Shown: positions 16,088 to 24,412 of the stretch, piece by piece
How the letters are laid out: each line of letters opens with the position of its first letter
Numbering within the stretch: the first letter of the stretch is position 1
Assembly (NCBI RefSeq): GCF_009866965.1
Contig: NZ_SPKJ01000033.1
Coordinates: forward strand, 1-38,803
From: Propylenella binzhouense
GTDB lineage: Bacteria > Pseudomonadota > Alphaproteobacteria > Rhizobiales > Afifellaceae
Length of the DNA stretch: 38,803 bases
Direction: 5' to 3'
Notes under the pieces: generated by a model
The model's input: the letters and a program-made list of their open reading frames with translations, nothing else
Database searches by the model: none
Told to the model about the DNA's origin: nothing
Made by a program: the position numbers and the translations under genes

Positions 16088-18631
16088 ATGGCAGAGGCGC
16101 GTCCGCCGGATTCCCTGAAGGAGTACAAGCGCAAGCGCGACTTCTCGCGGACCGCGGAGCCGGAGGGGCGGGTCGCCACGGGCCGGGGCTTCAGCTTCGT
16201 CGTGCAGAAGCATGCCGCGCGCCGGCTCCACTACGATTTCAGGCTCGAGCTCGACGGCGTCCTGAAGAGCTGGGCCGTGACCAAGGGGCCGAGCCTCGAC
16301 CCCGGCGAGAAGCGGCTCGCGGTCCGCACGGAGGACCATCCGCTCGATTACGGCGGCTTCGAGGGCACGATCCCGAAGGGCGAATATGGCGGCGGCACCG
16401 TGATGCTCTGGGACCGGGGCACGTGGGAGCCGCTCCACGATCCGCGCGAGGGACTTGCGGAAGGCAAGCTCCACTTCGTCCTCCATGGCGAGCGGCTGAA
16501 GGGCGGCTGGGCGCTCGTCCGCCTCAGGCCGAGAAGCGGCGAGAAGCGGGAGAACTGGCTCCTCATCAAGGAGCGCGACGAGACGGCCGACGAGGTCGAT
16601 CCGCTGCTCGCGCAGAACGTCACGAGCGTGGCGACCGGCCGCTCGATGGAGGAGATCGCGACCGGCAATTCGGCCGTATGGCGCTCCAACCGGCCGAAGG
16701 ACGGTGACGATCCGGATGCGCCGCGGCCGAAGCCCCGGCGAGCGACGAAAAGCGCGAAGGCGGGGGCGGCCTCCGGCCTGCCCGATTTCCGCCCGCCTCA
16801 GCTCGCCACTCTGGTCGCGGTGCCGCCGGACGGGCGGGACTGGGTGCACGAGCTGAAATATGACGGCTACCGCGTGCTGGTGGCGGCCGACGGGACCGAG
16901 GTCCGGTGCTATACGCGGAACGGCCTCGACTGGACCGCGCGCTTCCGGCCGGTGGCCGACGCCTTCGCGCGCCTCGGCCTCGGCGGCGCGCTGATCGACG
17001 GCGAGGTGGCCGCCTTCGCGCCCGACGGCCGCACGGACTTTTCCACGCTCCAGGCCGCGCTGAAGGAGGGGCGGCCGATCGCCTTCTTCGCCTTCGACCT
17101 CCTGGTCGAGGCGGGCGAGGACATCGCCGCCCTGCCGCTCACCGAGCGGAAGGAGCGCCTGCGGGCCCTCCTCGCGGGGCTGCCGGCGGACGTGCCGATC
17201 CATTACAGCGAGCACATTCGGGGCGAGGGCCAGGCCGTGCTCGGCCGCATCTGCGCCGCCGGCCACGAAGGCATCGTCTCGAAGCGCGCCGACGCGCCCT
17301 ATCGCGGCGAGCGGACGCGGTCCTGGCTCAAGACCAAGTGCACCCGGCGGCAGGAATTCGTGATCGGCGGCTGGACGCCGTCGGACAAGCGGAGAGGCTT
17401 CCGCTCGCTGCTGGTCGGGACCTGGAAGGACGGCAGGCTCGTCTATGCCGGCCGCGTCGGCACCGGCTTCGACGGGGATGACCTCGAGATGCTCGCCGCG
17501 CGCTTCGAGCGGCTCGGCCGGAAGGATCCGCCTTTCGCCGAAGTGCCGCGCGAGGTGCGGCGCAAGGCGCGCTGGGTGGAGCCCGAACTCGTGGCCGAGA
17601 TCGCCTTCACGGAATTCACGAGCGACGGCATCCTGCGCCATCCCTCGTTCCAGGGCCTGCGCGAGGACAAGCCGGCGCGCGAGGTCAGGCTCGAAACGCC
17701 TGCGGACGCGCCCGCCAGGCCGGGCGGGGAGGGCGAGGATACCGAGCGCGCCGGCATCCGCATCACGAGCCCGAACAAGGTGCTCTTCCCCGGCCAGGGC
17801 GTCACCAAGGCGGATCTTCTCGATTATTACGAGGCGGTGGGCGAGGCGATGCTGCGCTATGTCGGCGGCCGCCCGCTCAGCCTGGTGCGCTGCCCGCAGG
17901 GGCGCGGCCGCAAGTGCTTCTTCCAGAAGCACGACACCGGCGGCTTTCCGGACGCCATGCGGCGCGTGATGATCACCGAGAATTCCGGCGAGACGGAACA
18001 ATATTTCTATGTCGACGATCTCGCGGGCCTCGTCGCCGGCGTGCAGATGGGCGTGCTCGAATTCCATCTCTGGGGCTCGCGCATCGACGCGATCGAGAAG
18101 CCGGAGCGGCTCGTCTTCGACCTCGACCCGGACGAGGGACTGGGCTTCGCCGACGTGCGCCGCGCGGCCTTCGACCTCCGCGACCGGCTCGACGCGATCG
18201 GGCTTGCGACCTATCCGATGCTCACCGGCGGCAAGGGCGTGCACGTCATCGCGCCGCTCGTGCGCCGCGCCGGCTGGGTCGAGACCAAGGCCTTCTGCAA
18301 GCGGATCGCCGAGGCGATGGCGGAGGAGGAGCCGGGCCGCTTCGTCGCCATCATGTCGAAGGCCCGCCGCAAGGGCCGCATCTTCGTCGACTATCTCCGC
18401 AACGAGCGCGGCTCGACGGCGATCGGTCCCTATTCGACGCGCGCCCGCGAGGGCGCTCCCGTCGCGGCCCCGGTGACTTGGGACGAACTCGCCGGCATCG
18501 AGCGCGGCTCGGCCTTCGACATCCGCAGCCTGCTGGCGCTCCTCCTCGAGCGCGGCGACCCTTGGCCGGACTATTTCAAGCAGAAGCAATCGCTCACGAA
18601 GACGGTGCTGAGGGCCGCCGGCCTCGCCTGA
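16088..18631 (+). CDS. ligD: ATP-dependent DNA ligase/polymerase LigD
   Basis: Three-domain repair enzyme of 847 residues that partners Ku. The 3'-phosphoesterase domain covers about residues 20-190, with His42, His48 and Asp50 in KHAARRLHYDFRLE. The ligase domain runs from about 235 to 530, with the adenylated lysine at Lys257 in ELKYDGYR. The primase-like polymerase domain runs from about 560 to 847, with the catalytic pair Asp678 and Asp680 in FDLDPDEG. The order phosphoesterase-ligase-polymerase matches Pseudomonas and rhizobial LigD. All catalytic motifs appear intact. Four bases separate it from ku, so the two form an operon. Confidence 0.95.
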   Translation: MAEARPPDSLKEYKRKRDFSRTAEPEGRVATGRGFSFVVQKHAARRLHYDFRLELDGVLKSWAVTKGPSLDPGEKRLAVRTEDHPLDYGGFEGTIPKGEYGGGTVMLWDRGTWEPLHDPREGLAEGKLHFVLHGERLKGGWALVRLRPRSGEKRENWLLIKERDETADEVDPLLAQNVTSVATGRSMEEIATGNSAVWRSNRPKDGDDPDAPRPKPRRATKSAKAGAASGLPDFRPPQLATLVAVPPDGRDWVHELKYDGYRVLVAADGTEVRCYTRNGLDWTARFRPVADAFARLGLGGALIDGEVAAFAPDGRTDFSTLQAALKEGRPIAFFAFDLLVEAGEDIAALPLTERKERLRALLAGLPADVPIHYSEHIRGEGQAVLGRICAAGHEGIVSKRADAPYRGERTRSWLKTKCTRRQEFVIGGWTPSDKRRGFRSLLVGTWKDGRLVYAGRVGTGFDGDDLEMLAARFERLGRKDPPFAEVPREVRRKARWVEPELVAEIAFTEFTSDGILRHPSFQGLREDKPAREVRLETPADAPARPGGEGEDTERAGIRITSPNKVLFPGQGVTKADLLDYYEAVGEAMLRYVGGRPLSLVRCPQGRGRKCFFQKHDTGGFPDAMRRVMITENSGETEQYFYVDDLAGLVAGVQMGVLEFHLWGSRIDAIEKPERLVFDLDPDEGLGFADVRRAAFDLRDRLDAIGLATYPMLTGGKGVHVIAPLVRRAGWVETKAFCKRIAEAMAEEEPGRFVAIMSKARRKGRIFVDYLRNERGSTAIGPYSTRAREGAPVAAPVTWDELAGIERGSAFDIRSLLALLLERGDPWPDYFKQKQSLTKTVLRAAGLA

Positions 18632-18673
18632 GCGCGCCTTGCGCGGCCTTCCGGTTTCGGCCAGAGAGGCGCG

Positions 18674-19555
18674 ATGGAGCGGCTCATCCTCTGCGTCGAC
18701 GGCGGCGGCACCGGCTCGCGCGCCCGCCTCGTCCGGCGCGACGGGAGCGCCCTCGCCGAGGTGGCCGCAGGGCCCTGCAACGCGACGACCGATGCGGGCG
18801 GGGCGGCGGAAAGCCTCACCGAGCTGTGGCGCCGCGCGGCGGAGGCCGCGGACCTCGACCCGTCGGCGTCGGCGGAATGCGCGCTTGCGATCGGCGCCGC
18901 GGGTCTTGCGCTCCCCGCCTCGCGCGAGCGGCTCTTCGCCGCCGCCCCGCGCTTCGCGGAGAGGCACGTCATGAGCGACGGCTATGCGGCGCTCGTCGGC
19001 GCGGGCGGCGGCGCGCCCGCCGGCCTCCTCGTCATGGGCACCGGCGCGGTCGGCCACGCGCTCCATGCCGACGGGAGCTCGGTCCAGCGCGACGGTTGGG
19101 GCTGGATCGGGGGGGACCGCGGCTCGGGCGCGTGGATCGGCCGGGAGGCCGTGCAGCATGCGCTCACCGTCCGCGACGGCGCGGCGGAAGGCGGGCCGCT
19201 CGCCGCTTCCGTCGCTGCCGCGCTCGGGCAGGAGGACGCGGCCATTCTCGCCTGGCTCGCCGGCGCGGGGCAAAGGCGGCTCGCCTCGCTCGCGCCGCCC
19301 GTCTTCGACGCCGCCGGGGCGGATTCCGCCGCTGCCGCCATTCTCGATCGGGCAGCCGCGCACGGCGCCGCGCTGGTCGGGAGCCTCGCGCTCGAAGCCG
19401 GGGCGAAGCTCTTCGCGGCGGGGTCGGTGGCGGCGCGCCTCCGCCCGCGCCTCGAGGCGCGGATCGGGCGCGGCTTCGATCCGGCCGCCGGTGACGCCAT
19501 GCACGGCGCCTTCCTGGTGGCGGTCGGCCGCGCGCCGGAGGAGCGGCGCCGATGA
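18674..19555 (+). CDS. N-acetylglucosamine kinase-like protein (BadF/BadG/BcrA/BcrD ATPase family)
   Basis: ASKHA-fold kinase of 293 residues. The phosphate-binding loop CVDGGGTGSRARL is at residues 7-19. GPCNATTDAGG, LVMGTGAVGHAL and GWGWIGGDRGSGAWIG are the usual motifs of GlcNAc or glucosamine kinases in this family. It is followed, with a four-base overlap, by the GlcNAc-6-phosphate deacetylase gene. The pair would therefore phosphorylate and deacetylate N-acetylglucosamine from cell-wall turnover or chitin. No PTS or ABC sugar transporter and no NagB are in the window. Substrate is inferred from family and neighbour; a muramic-acid-type substrate is also possible. Confidence 0.78.
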   Translation: MERLILCVDGGGTGSRARLVRRDGSALAEVAAGPCNATTDAGGAAESLTELWRRAAEAADLDPSASAECALAIGAAGLALPASRERLFAAAPRFAERHVMSDGYAALVGAGGGAPAGLLVMGTGAVGHALHADGSSVQRDGWGWIGGDRGSGAWIGREAVQHALTVRDGAAEGGPLAASVAAALGQEDAAILAWLAGAGQRRLASLAPPVFDAAGADSAAAAILDRAAAHGAALVGSLALEAGAKLFAAGSVAARLRPRLEARIGRGFDPAAGDAMHGAFLVAVGRAPEERRR

Positions 19556-20673
19556 CGGATGCGGTCGAGGGCTGCGTTCTGACGCCGGAGGGGTGGGTGG
19601 CCGGCCGCGTGCTCCACGCGGAGGGGCGGATCGCGGCCGTCGAGGGCAGGGCGCTCGCGCCCGGCGAGCCGCCGCCGCCTCCTTACGTCGTGCCGGGCTT
19701 CGTCGACCTCCACGTCCATGGCGGCGGCGGCGCCGATGCCATGGAAGGCGAGCCGGCTGTCCGCAGGCTGGCACGCTTCCATGCGCGGCATGGAACGACG
19801 GCGCTCGCGCCGACCACGGTGACGGCGCCGCCGGCGGAGATCGCGTCGGCCCTTGCGGGGATTGAAGCGGTCCGCCGCGATTCGCGCGAGGGGGAGGCGC
19901 GCGTGCTGGGGGCGCATCTCGAGGGGCCGTTCATCAGTCCGGAGAGGCTCGGCGCCCAGCCGCCCTTTGCGATCGCGCCCGACGCGGACCTCGCCCGCGC
20001 CTGGCTCGCCCTCTGCCGGATCGTCGTGGTCACGCTCGCGCCTGAACTGCCGGGTGCGGAGGCGCTCATCGCGGCGCTTTCGCAAGCCGGCTGCCGCGTG
20101 CAGATCGGCCACAGCCTGGCGAGTGCCGAGGCGGCGGAGGCGGCGCTGCGGTCGGGTGCCTGCGGCTTCACGCATCTCTTCAACGCGATGTCGGGGCTCG
20201 ACCACAGGAGGCCCGGCGTCGCGGCCGCGGCGCTCGCATATGGCGAGAGCGCCGAAATCATCGCCGATCTCCGGCATGTCGCGCCGGCGATGATCCGGGC
20301 CGCAGCGCGTGCCGTCCCGCGGCTCCATGCGGTGACGGACGCGATCTCCGCGGCCGGCATGCCGGACGGCGCCTACAGGCTCGGCTCGCACCGGGTCGAG
20401 AAGCGCGGCGAGACGGTCACCATGCCCGACGGGGCGACGCTCGCCGGCAGCGTCCTCACCATGGACCGGGCGCTCGAAAACCTCGTCGGGATCGGCCTGC
20501 CGCTCGAACGCGCGGTCGCCATGACGAGCACCCGGCCGGCGGAGCATGTCGGCCGGCAGGACATCGGCCGGATCGCGCCCGGCTGCCGGGCGGATCTGGT
20601 CACGCTCGGCGCCCGGCTCGCCGTCGAGGCGGTCCTCGTCGGCGGAAGGGCCGTTCCCGATGCCGGCCGCTGA
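19552..20673 (+). CDS. nagA: N-acetylglucosamine-6-phosphate deacetylase NagA
   Basis: Amidohydrolase of 373 residues that converts GlcNAc-6-phosphate to glucosamine-6-phosphate and acetate in the cytoplasm. The metal-binding motif FVDLHVHGGGGADAME is near residue 48. HLEGPFISPERLGAQPP carries the metal-ligand glutamate. QIGHSLASAEAAEAAL and CGFTHLFNAMSGLDHR carry the two later histidines, and VTDAISAAGMPDG holds the catalytic aspartate. The C-terminal TSTRPAEHVGR and the GRIAPGCRADLV segment are also typical. The length is normal. The start overlaps the kinase stop by ATGA, and the end overlaps the EamA permease start by 14 bases. Confidence 0.9.
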   Translation: MTDAVEGCVLTPEGWVAGRVLHAEGRIAAVEGRALAPGEPPPPPYVVPGFVDLHVHGGGGADAMEGEPAVRRLARFHARHGTTALAPTTVTAPPAEIASALAGIEAVRRDSREGEARVLGAHLEGPFISPERLGAQPPFAIAPDADLARAWLALCRIVVVTLAPELPGAEALIAALSQAGCRVQIGHSLASAEAAEAALRSGACGFTHLFNAMSGLDHRRPGVAAAALAYGESAEIIADLRHVAPAMIRAAARAVPRLHAVTDAISAAGMPDGAYRLGSHRVEKRGETVTMPDGATLAGSVLTMDRALENLVGIGLPLERAVAMTSTRPAEHVGRQDIGRIAPGCRADLVTLGARLAVEAVLVGGRAVPDAGR

Positions 20674-21583
20674 CGGCGGCGGAGCCCGGGCCCGGTTCCT
20701 CGCCGCCGCCGCCCCGGCTCTCTTCGTGGTGCTCTGGGCGACGGGCTTCATCGGCGCCCGCATGACCATGCCCCATGCGGAGCCCATGATCCTCCTCGTG
20801 ATGCGCTTCGCGCTCGCCGGCGCGGTGCTCCTCCTGGCGGCCGCCGTCATGCGCTCGCCCTGGCCCAGGCGGCGCGCGCTCGTCCATGTCGCGGTGGCGG
20901 GCATCCTCATCCAGGCGATCTATCTCGGCGGCGTGTTCGCCGCGACCCGGCTCGGGCTTGAGGCAGGGGTCAGCGCGCTCATCGTCGGCGTGCAGCCCCT
21001 CGTCACGGCGGCGCTCGCGGGGCCCGTCCTCGGCGAGCGCGTCGGGCCGGTGAAATGGGCCGGCCTGGCGCTCGGCGCGCTCGGGGTGGCCCTCGTGATC
21101 GAACAGAAGCTCGAGGCGGGGCTCGGAACGCCGCTCGCGGTGGGGCTCTGCACGGTCTCGCTCTTCGCCATCGCGATCGGCACCCTCTACCAGAAGCGCT
21201 TCGCGGCCGCGGAGCCGATCGTGACGGCGACCATCGTCCAGTACGGGGCCTCGGCTCTCCTCTGCCTCGCGCTTTCGTTCCTGTTCGAGACGCGGGCGGT
21301 CGACTGGACCGGCACGCTCGTCTTCGGCCTCGTCTGGCTCGCGCTGGTGCTCTCCTGCGGCGCCGTCACGCTGCTCTACTGGCTGCTGCGTCACGGCGCG
21401 GCGGCGAACGTCGCGAGCCTCTTCTTCATGGTGCCGCCCTGCGCGGCCCTGATGGGCTGGGCGCTCTTCGGCGAAACCATGAGCGGAAGCGCGCTGCTCG
21501 GCATGGCGCTCGCCGCGGCGGGCGTGGCGACCGTCAGCCGGGCCGGCGCGCGGTCCGTGCCGGCGGCCGGGCCGATGCGTTGA
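20660..21583 (+). CDS. EamA/DMT-family permease
   Basis: Inner-membrane protein of 307 residues with about ten hydrophobic segments, arranged as two EamA repeats. The first repeat begins around residue 15 (LFVVLWATGFIGARM). The second begins near 155 with the LYQKRFA loop. The start ATG 20660 lies inside the nagA reading region, giving a 14-base overlap and implying translational coupling. Members of the family export or import small metabolites such as amino acids and sugars; the substrate here is unknown. The coupling suggests a link to amino-sugar metabolism, but similar arrangements occur by chance in compact genomes. Confidence 0.82.
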   Translation: MPAADGGGARARFLAAAAPALFVVLWATGFIGARMTMPHAEPMILLVMRFALAGAVLLLAAAVMRSPWPRRRALVHVAVAGILIQAIYLGGVFAATRLGLEAGVSALIVGVQPLVTAALAGPVLGERVGPVKWAGLALGALGVALVIEQKLEAGLGTPLAVGLCTVSLFAIAIGTLYQKRFAAAEPIVTATIVQYGASALLCLALSFLFETRAVDWTGTLVFGLVWLALVLSCGAVTLLYWLLRHGAAANVASLFFMVPPCAALMGWALFGETMSGSALLGMALAAAGVATVSRAGARSVPAAGPMR

Positions 21584-21614
21584 CCTCGCAAGCGCGCATG
21601 CCATCTTCACGCCC

Positions 21615-22352
21615 ATGACAGACCACGCCCCGCCGCCGCTCGACCCCGCCCGCAACGCCCTCTTCCTCGATTTCGACGGCACCTTCGTCGATTTCGCGCC
21701 GGAGCCGGACGCGATCGTGGTCCGCCCCGGCGGGCGGGAGCTCCTGAAGACCGTGGCCCGGCGGCTCGGCGGCGCGCTCGCCCTCGTCACCGGCCGGCGG
21801 ATCGAGAACCTCGACGGCCATCTCGGGGCGGTCGGCCTTCCGACCGCCGGGCTGCATGGTCAGCAGAGCCGGATGGCGGCGGGCGAGGCGATCGAGCTTC
21901 GCCCGACCTCGCCGCAGATGGAGGAGGCGCGTCGCCGGATCGCCGACGCGATCCGGCCGGGCGATCCGATCGCGGTGGAGGACAAGGGCGGAGCGCTCGT
22001 CCTGCATTACCGCCGGGCTCCGGGCGAGGCGCCGCGGGCACGGGCGATCGGCGCGCGCGCGGTGGCCGGCCTCGCCGATCTCCACGCCCAGTCGGGCCAC
22101 GACATCGTGGAGGTCCGCCAGCGCGGCATCGGCAAGGCCGAGGCCGTCCGCCGCTTCTCGGAGCAACCGCCGTTCGCCGGGCGCATCCCGGTCTTCGTCG
22201 GCGACGACACGACGGACGAGGACGGCTTCCGGGCGGCGGCCGAGCTCGGCGGCTTCGGCGTCAAGATCGGGCCGGGGGAGACGGCGGCGCGGTACCGGCT
22301 GGCGGATGTCTCGGCGCTGCATGCCTGGCTGGCGGCATCGGCCTGCGGCTGA
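21615..22352 (+). CDS. otsB: Trehalose-6-phosphate phosphatase OtsB
   Basis: HAD-superfamily phosphatase of 245 residues that would release trehalose from trehalose-6-phosphate. Motif I is FLDFDGTF, with nucleophile Asp19 and general acid Asp21. Motif II is LVTGR, and motif IV is FVGDDTTDEDGF near residue 195. ALVLHYRRAP and GIGKAEAV are typical cap and motif III phrases of OtsB. The synthase otsA is not adjacent and not in the window. The start ATG 21615 has only a weak upstream ribosome site. The end is 17 bases from the convergent tctA. Confidence 0.88.
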   Translation: MTDHAPPPLDPARNALFLDFDGTFVDFAPEPDAIVVRPGGRELLKTVARRLGGALALVTGRRIENLDGHLGAVGLPTAGLHGQQSRMAAGEAIELRPTSPQMEEARRRIADAIRPGDPIAVEDKGGALVLHYRRAPGEAPRARAIGARAVAGLADLHAQSGHDIVEVRQRGIGKAEAVRRFSEQPPFAGRIPVFVGDDTTDEDGFRAAAELGGFGVKIGPGETAARYRLADVSALHAWLAASACG

Positions 22353-22369
22353 CCGGTGCCTGCGGAACG

Positions 22370-23875
22370 TCAGTCCTCTTCGACGAAGACCTCTTCCCGC
22401 TTCTTCCGGACCGAGGGAAGGATCGTCACGATCAGGATCAGCGCCGCGGCGATCAGGAGCCCGGCGCTGATCGGGCGCGTCAGGAAGATCATCGGGTCGC
22501 CCCGCGAGATGATCATGGCGCGGCGGAGGTGCTCCTCGAGGAGCGGGCCGAGCACGAAGCCGAGAAGGAGCGGCGCCGGCTCGCAGCCGAGCTTGACGAG
22601 CAGGTAGCCGATCACGCCGAGCACCACGATGGCGTAGATGTCGAAGGCGTTGAAGTTGATGCTGTACGTCCCGATGCTCGCGAAGGCGATGATGGCCGGG
22701 AACAGCACGTTGTAGGGAATCGTGAGCATCTTCACCCAGATCCCGATCAGCGGCAGGTTGAGGAGGACCAGCATCAGGTTGCCGACCCACATCGAGACGA
22801 TGATGCCCCAGAAGAGCGCCGGCTCGTCGTTGATGACGTTCGGGCCCGGCGTGATGCCCTGGATGATGAACGCGCCGATGATGAGCGCCATCACGGGATG
22901 GGCCGGAATGCCGAGCGTGAGGAGCGGGATGAAGGAGGTCTGGGCGGCCGCGTTGTTGGCCGATTCCGGGCCGGCCACGCCCTCGATGGCGCCGTTGCCG
23001 AATTCCTGCGGCCTGCGCGAGACGCGCTTCTCGAGCGAGTAGGAGGCGAAGGAGGAAAGAACGTGGCCGCCGCCCGGCAGGATCCCGAGCGCCGCGCCGA
23101 GCGCGGTCCCGCGCAGGATCGGCGCGGCCACGCGCTTGAAGTCCTCCTTCGTGAGCCAGAGGTTGCTGACGTGGCGTATGCCCACCTCGCGCGTCGTCTC
23201 GTGCTCGAGATTGCGCAGGATCTCGGCGACGCCGAAGACGCCGACGGCCACCGAGACGAAGTTGATGCCGCTGTAGAGCTCGAAGAAGCCGAAGGTGAAG
23301 CGCGGCGTCCCGGTATAGATGTCCTGCCCGACCATGCCGAGAAGCAGCCCGAGCACGATCATCGCGAGCGCCTTCACCACCGAGCCGTGGGCGAGGGCGA
23401 TCGAGGCGATGAGCCCGAGCACGATGAGCGAGAAATATTCGGGCGGTCCGAACCTGAGCGCGATGCGGGCGAGCGGGGGTGCGGCGACGGCGAGGATCAG
23501 GGTGGCGACGGTGCCGGCGAAAAAGGAGCCGAGCGCCGCGGTGGCGAGCGCCGGCCCGGCGCGGCCCTTGCGGGCCATCACGTAGCCGTCGATGGCGGTG
23601 ACCGCGGATGACGATTCGCCCGGCAGGTTGATCAGGATCGCCGTCGTGGAGCCGCCATATTGCGCGCCGTAATAGATGCCGGCCAGCATGATGAGCGCGG
23701 TCACCGGCTCGAAGTTGAAGGTGATCGGCAGCAGCATCGCGATGGTGGCGGTCGGGCCGATCCCGGGCAGGACGCCGACCATCGTGCCGAGAAGGACGCC
23801 GACGAAGCAGTAGAGGACGTTGACCGGGCTGAGCGCCGTTTCGAAGCCGAGCGCGAGATGGGAGAGCAGGTCCAT
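22370..23875 (-). CDS. tctA: Tripartite tricarboxylate transporter large permease TctA
   Basis: Membrane protein of 501 residues with around twelve hydrophobic segments and the TctA signatures GVLPGIGPTATIAMLLPITF near residue 37, YGAQYGGSTTAILINLPGESSS near 67 and GILPGGGHVLSSFASY near 261. It starts eight bases after the tctB stop and is the last gene of a tctC-tctB-tctA operon on the minus strand. The substrate cannot be read from sequence; characterised members carry citrate, tartrate, terephthalate and sulfonates. It is a divergent paralogue of the fused TctA-TctB at 11.0-13.0 kb, not a recent duplicate. Confidence 0.9.
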   Translation of the reverse strand: MDLLSHLALGFETALSPVNVLYCFVGVLLGTMVGVLPGIGPTATIAMLLPITFNFEPVTALIMLAGIYYGAQYGGSTTAILINLPGESSSAVTAIDGYVMARKGRAGPALATAALGSFFAGTVATLILAVAAPPLARIALRFGPPEYFSLIVLGLIASIALAHGSVVKALAMIVLGLLLGMVGQDIYTGTPRFTFGFFELYSGINFVSVAVGVFGVAEILRNLEHETTREVGIRHVSNLWLTKEDFKRVAAPILRGTALGAALGILPGGGHVLSSFASYSLEKRVSRRPQEFGNGAIEGVAGPESANNAAAQTSFIPLLTLGIPAHPVMALIIGAFIIQGITPGPNVINDEPALFWGIIVSMWVGNLMLVLLNLPLIGIWVKMLTIPYNVLFPAIIAFASIGTYSINFNAFDIYAIVVLGVIGYLLVKLGCEPAPLLLGFVLGPLLEEHLRRAMIISRGDPMIFLTRPISAGLLIAAALILIVTILPSVRKKREEVFVEED

Positions 23876-23883
23876 GGGCGCGC

Positions 23884-24339
23884 TCAGACCGGCAGCCAGG
23901 GGCCGACGAGCGGCAGCGTCACGCCCAGCCCGTAGACGAAGATCGCGATGCAGAAGGCCGTCAGCGCCAGGGCGAGAAGGGCCGCCGTCGGGATCCCCGT
24001 CCGCTGGCTCGCCAGGGCGGCCAGGAAGACGGTGACGAAGAGCGTCGGCGCGAGCCCGAGGCCCTGCACGGCATATCCGAAGAAGACGAGGGCGCCGAGG
24101 ATCAGCGCGGCGCCGCGCCAGGGCACCGTTCCGATGTCGCCGCCCTCGCCGGCGAGCATCCCCTCGACGATCACGCCGATGCCGAGCGCGACCAGGATGC
24201 CCGCAAGCACGAGCGGGAAGTAGCCTGGCCCCATGCGGAGCGCCGTGCCGAGCTCGTAGCCGAGCGCGGCATAGCCGAAGGCGAGGCCGAAGGCGATGAA
24301 GGCGAGGCCGGCGAGAAGGTCCTTGACGGATTTCGGCAT
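23884..24339 (-). CDS. tctB: Tripartite tricarboxylate transporter small permease TctB
   Basis: Small membrane protein of 151 residues with four hydrophobic segments. The motif LGTALRMGPGYFPLVLAGIL after the first segment is the TctB hallmark. ATG 24339 is chosen because the family N-terminus (KDLLAGLAFIAFGLAF) begins right after it. An in-frame TTG at 24366 lies upstream without a better ribosome site. Located between tctC and tctA in the usual operon. Confidence 0.85.
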   Translation of the reverse strand: MPKSVKDLLAGLAFIAFGLAFGYAALGYELGTALRMGPGYFPLVLAGILVALGIGVIVEGMLAGEGGDIGTVPWRGAALILGALVFFGYAVQGLGLAPTLFVTVFLAALASQRTGIPTAALLALALTAFCIAIFVYGLGVTLPLVGPWLPV

Positions 24340-24377
24340 GGATCGGGCGGGTTCCGGACGCCGCAAGAGGGGGAAGT

Positions 24378-24404
24378 GGGCGAGGCGGCGCGGCCGCCCC
24401 GCCC
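24378..24404 (-). other. Strong hairpin immediately downstream of tctC
   Basis: On the minus strand GGGCGGGGCGGC pairs with GCCGCCTCGCCC over 12 base pairs (one G-U) around a three-base CGC loop. It begins nine bases after the tctC stop codon and precedes tctB by about 40 bases. No U-tract follows. This is the placement expected for a 3'-protecting hairpin that lets the binding protein be made in excess over the permease subunits. It is the most convincing RNA structure in the window. Confidence 0.6.
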
Positions 24405-24412
24405 GGAAGGCA

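Noticed and set aside
15860-19774. A 1304-codon open frame on the minus strand opposite ku, ligD and the kinase gene
   Set aside because: It mirrors the codon pattern of recognisable genes on the plus strand, is Arg/Ala/Glu-rich without any domain, and arises from the lack of stop codons in GC-rich antisense.
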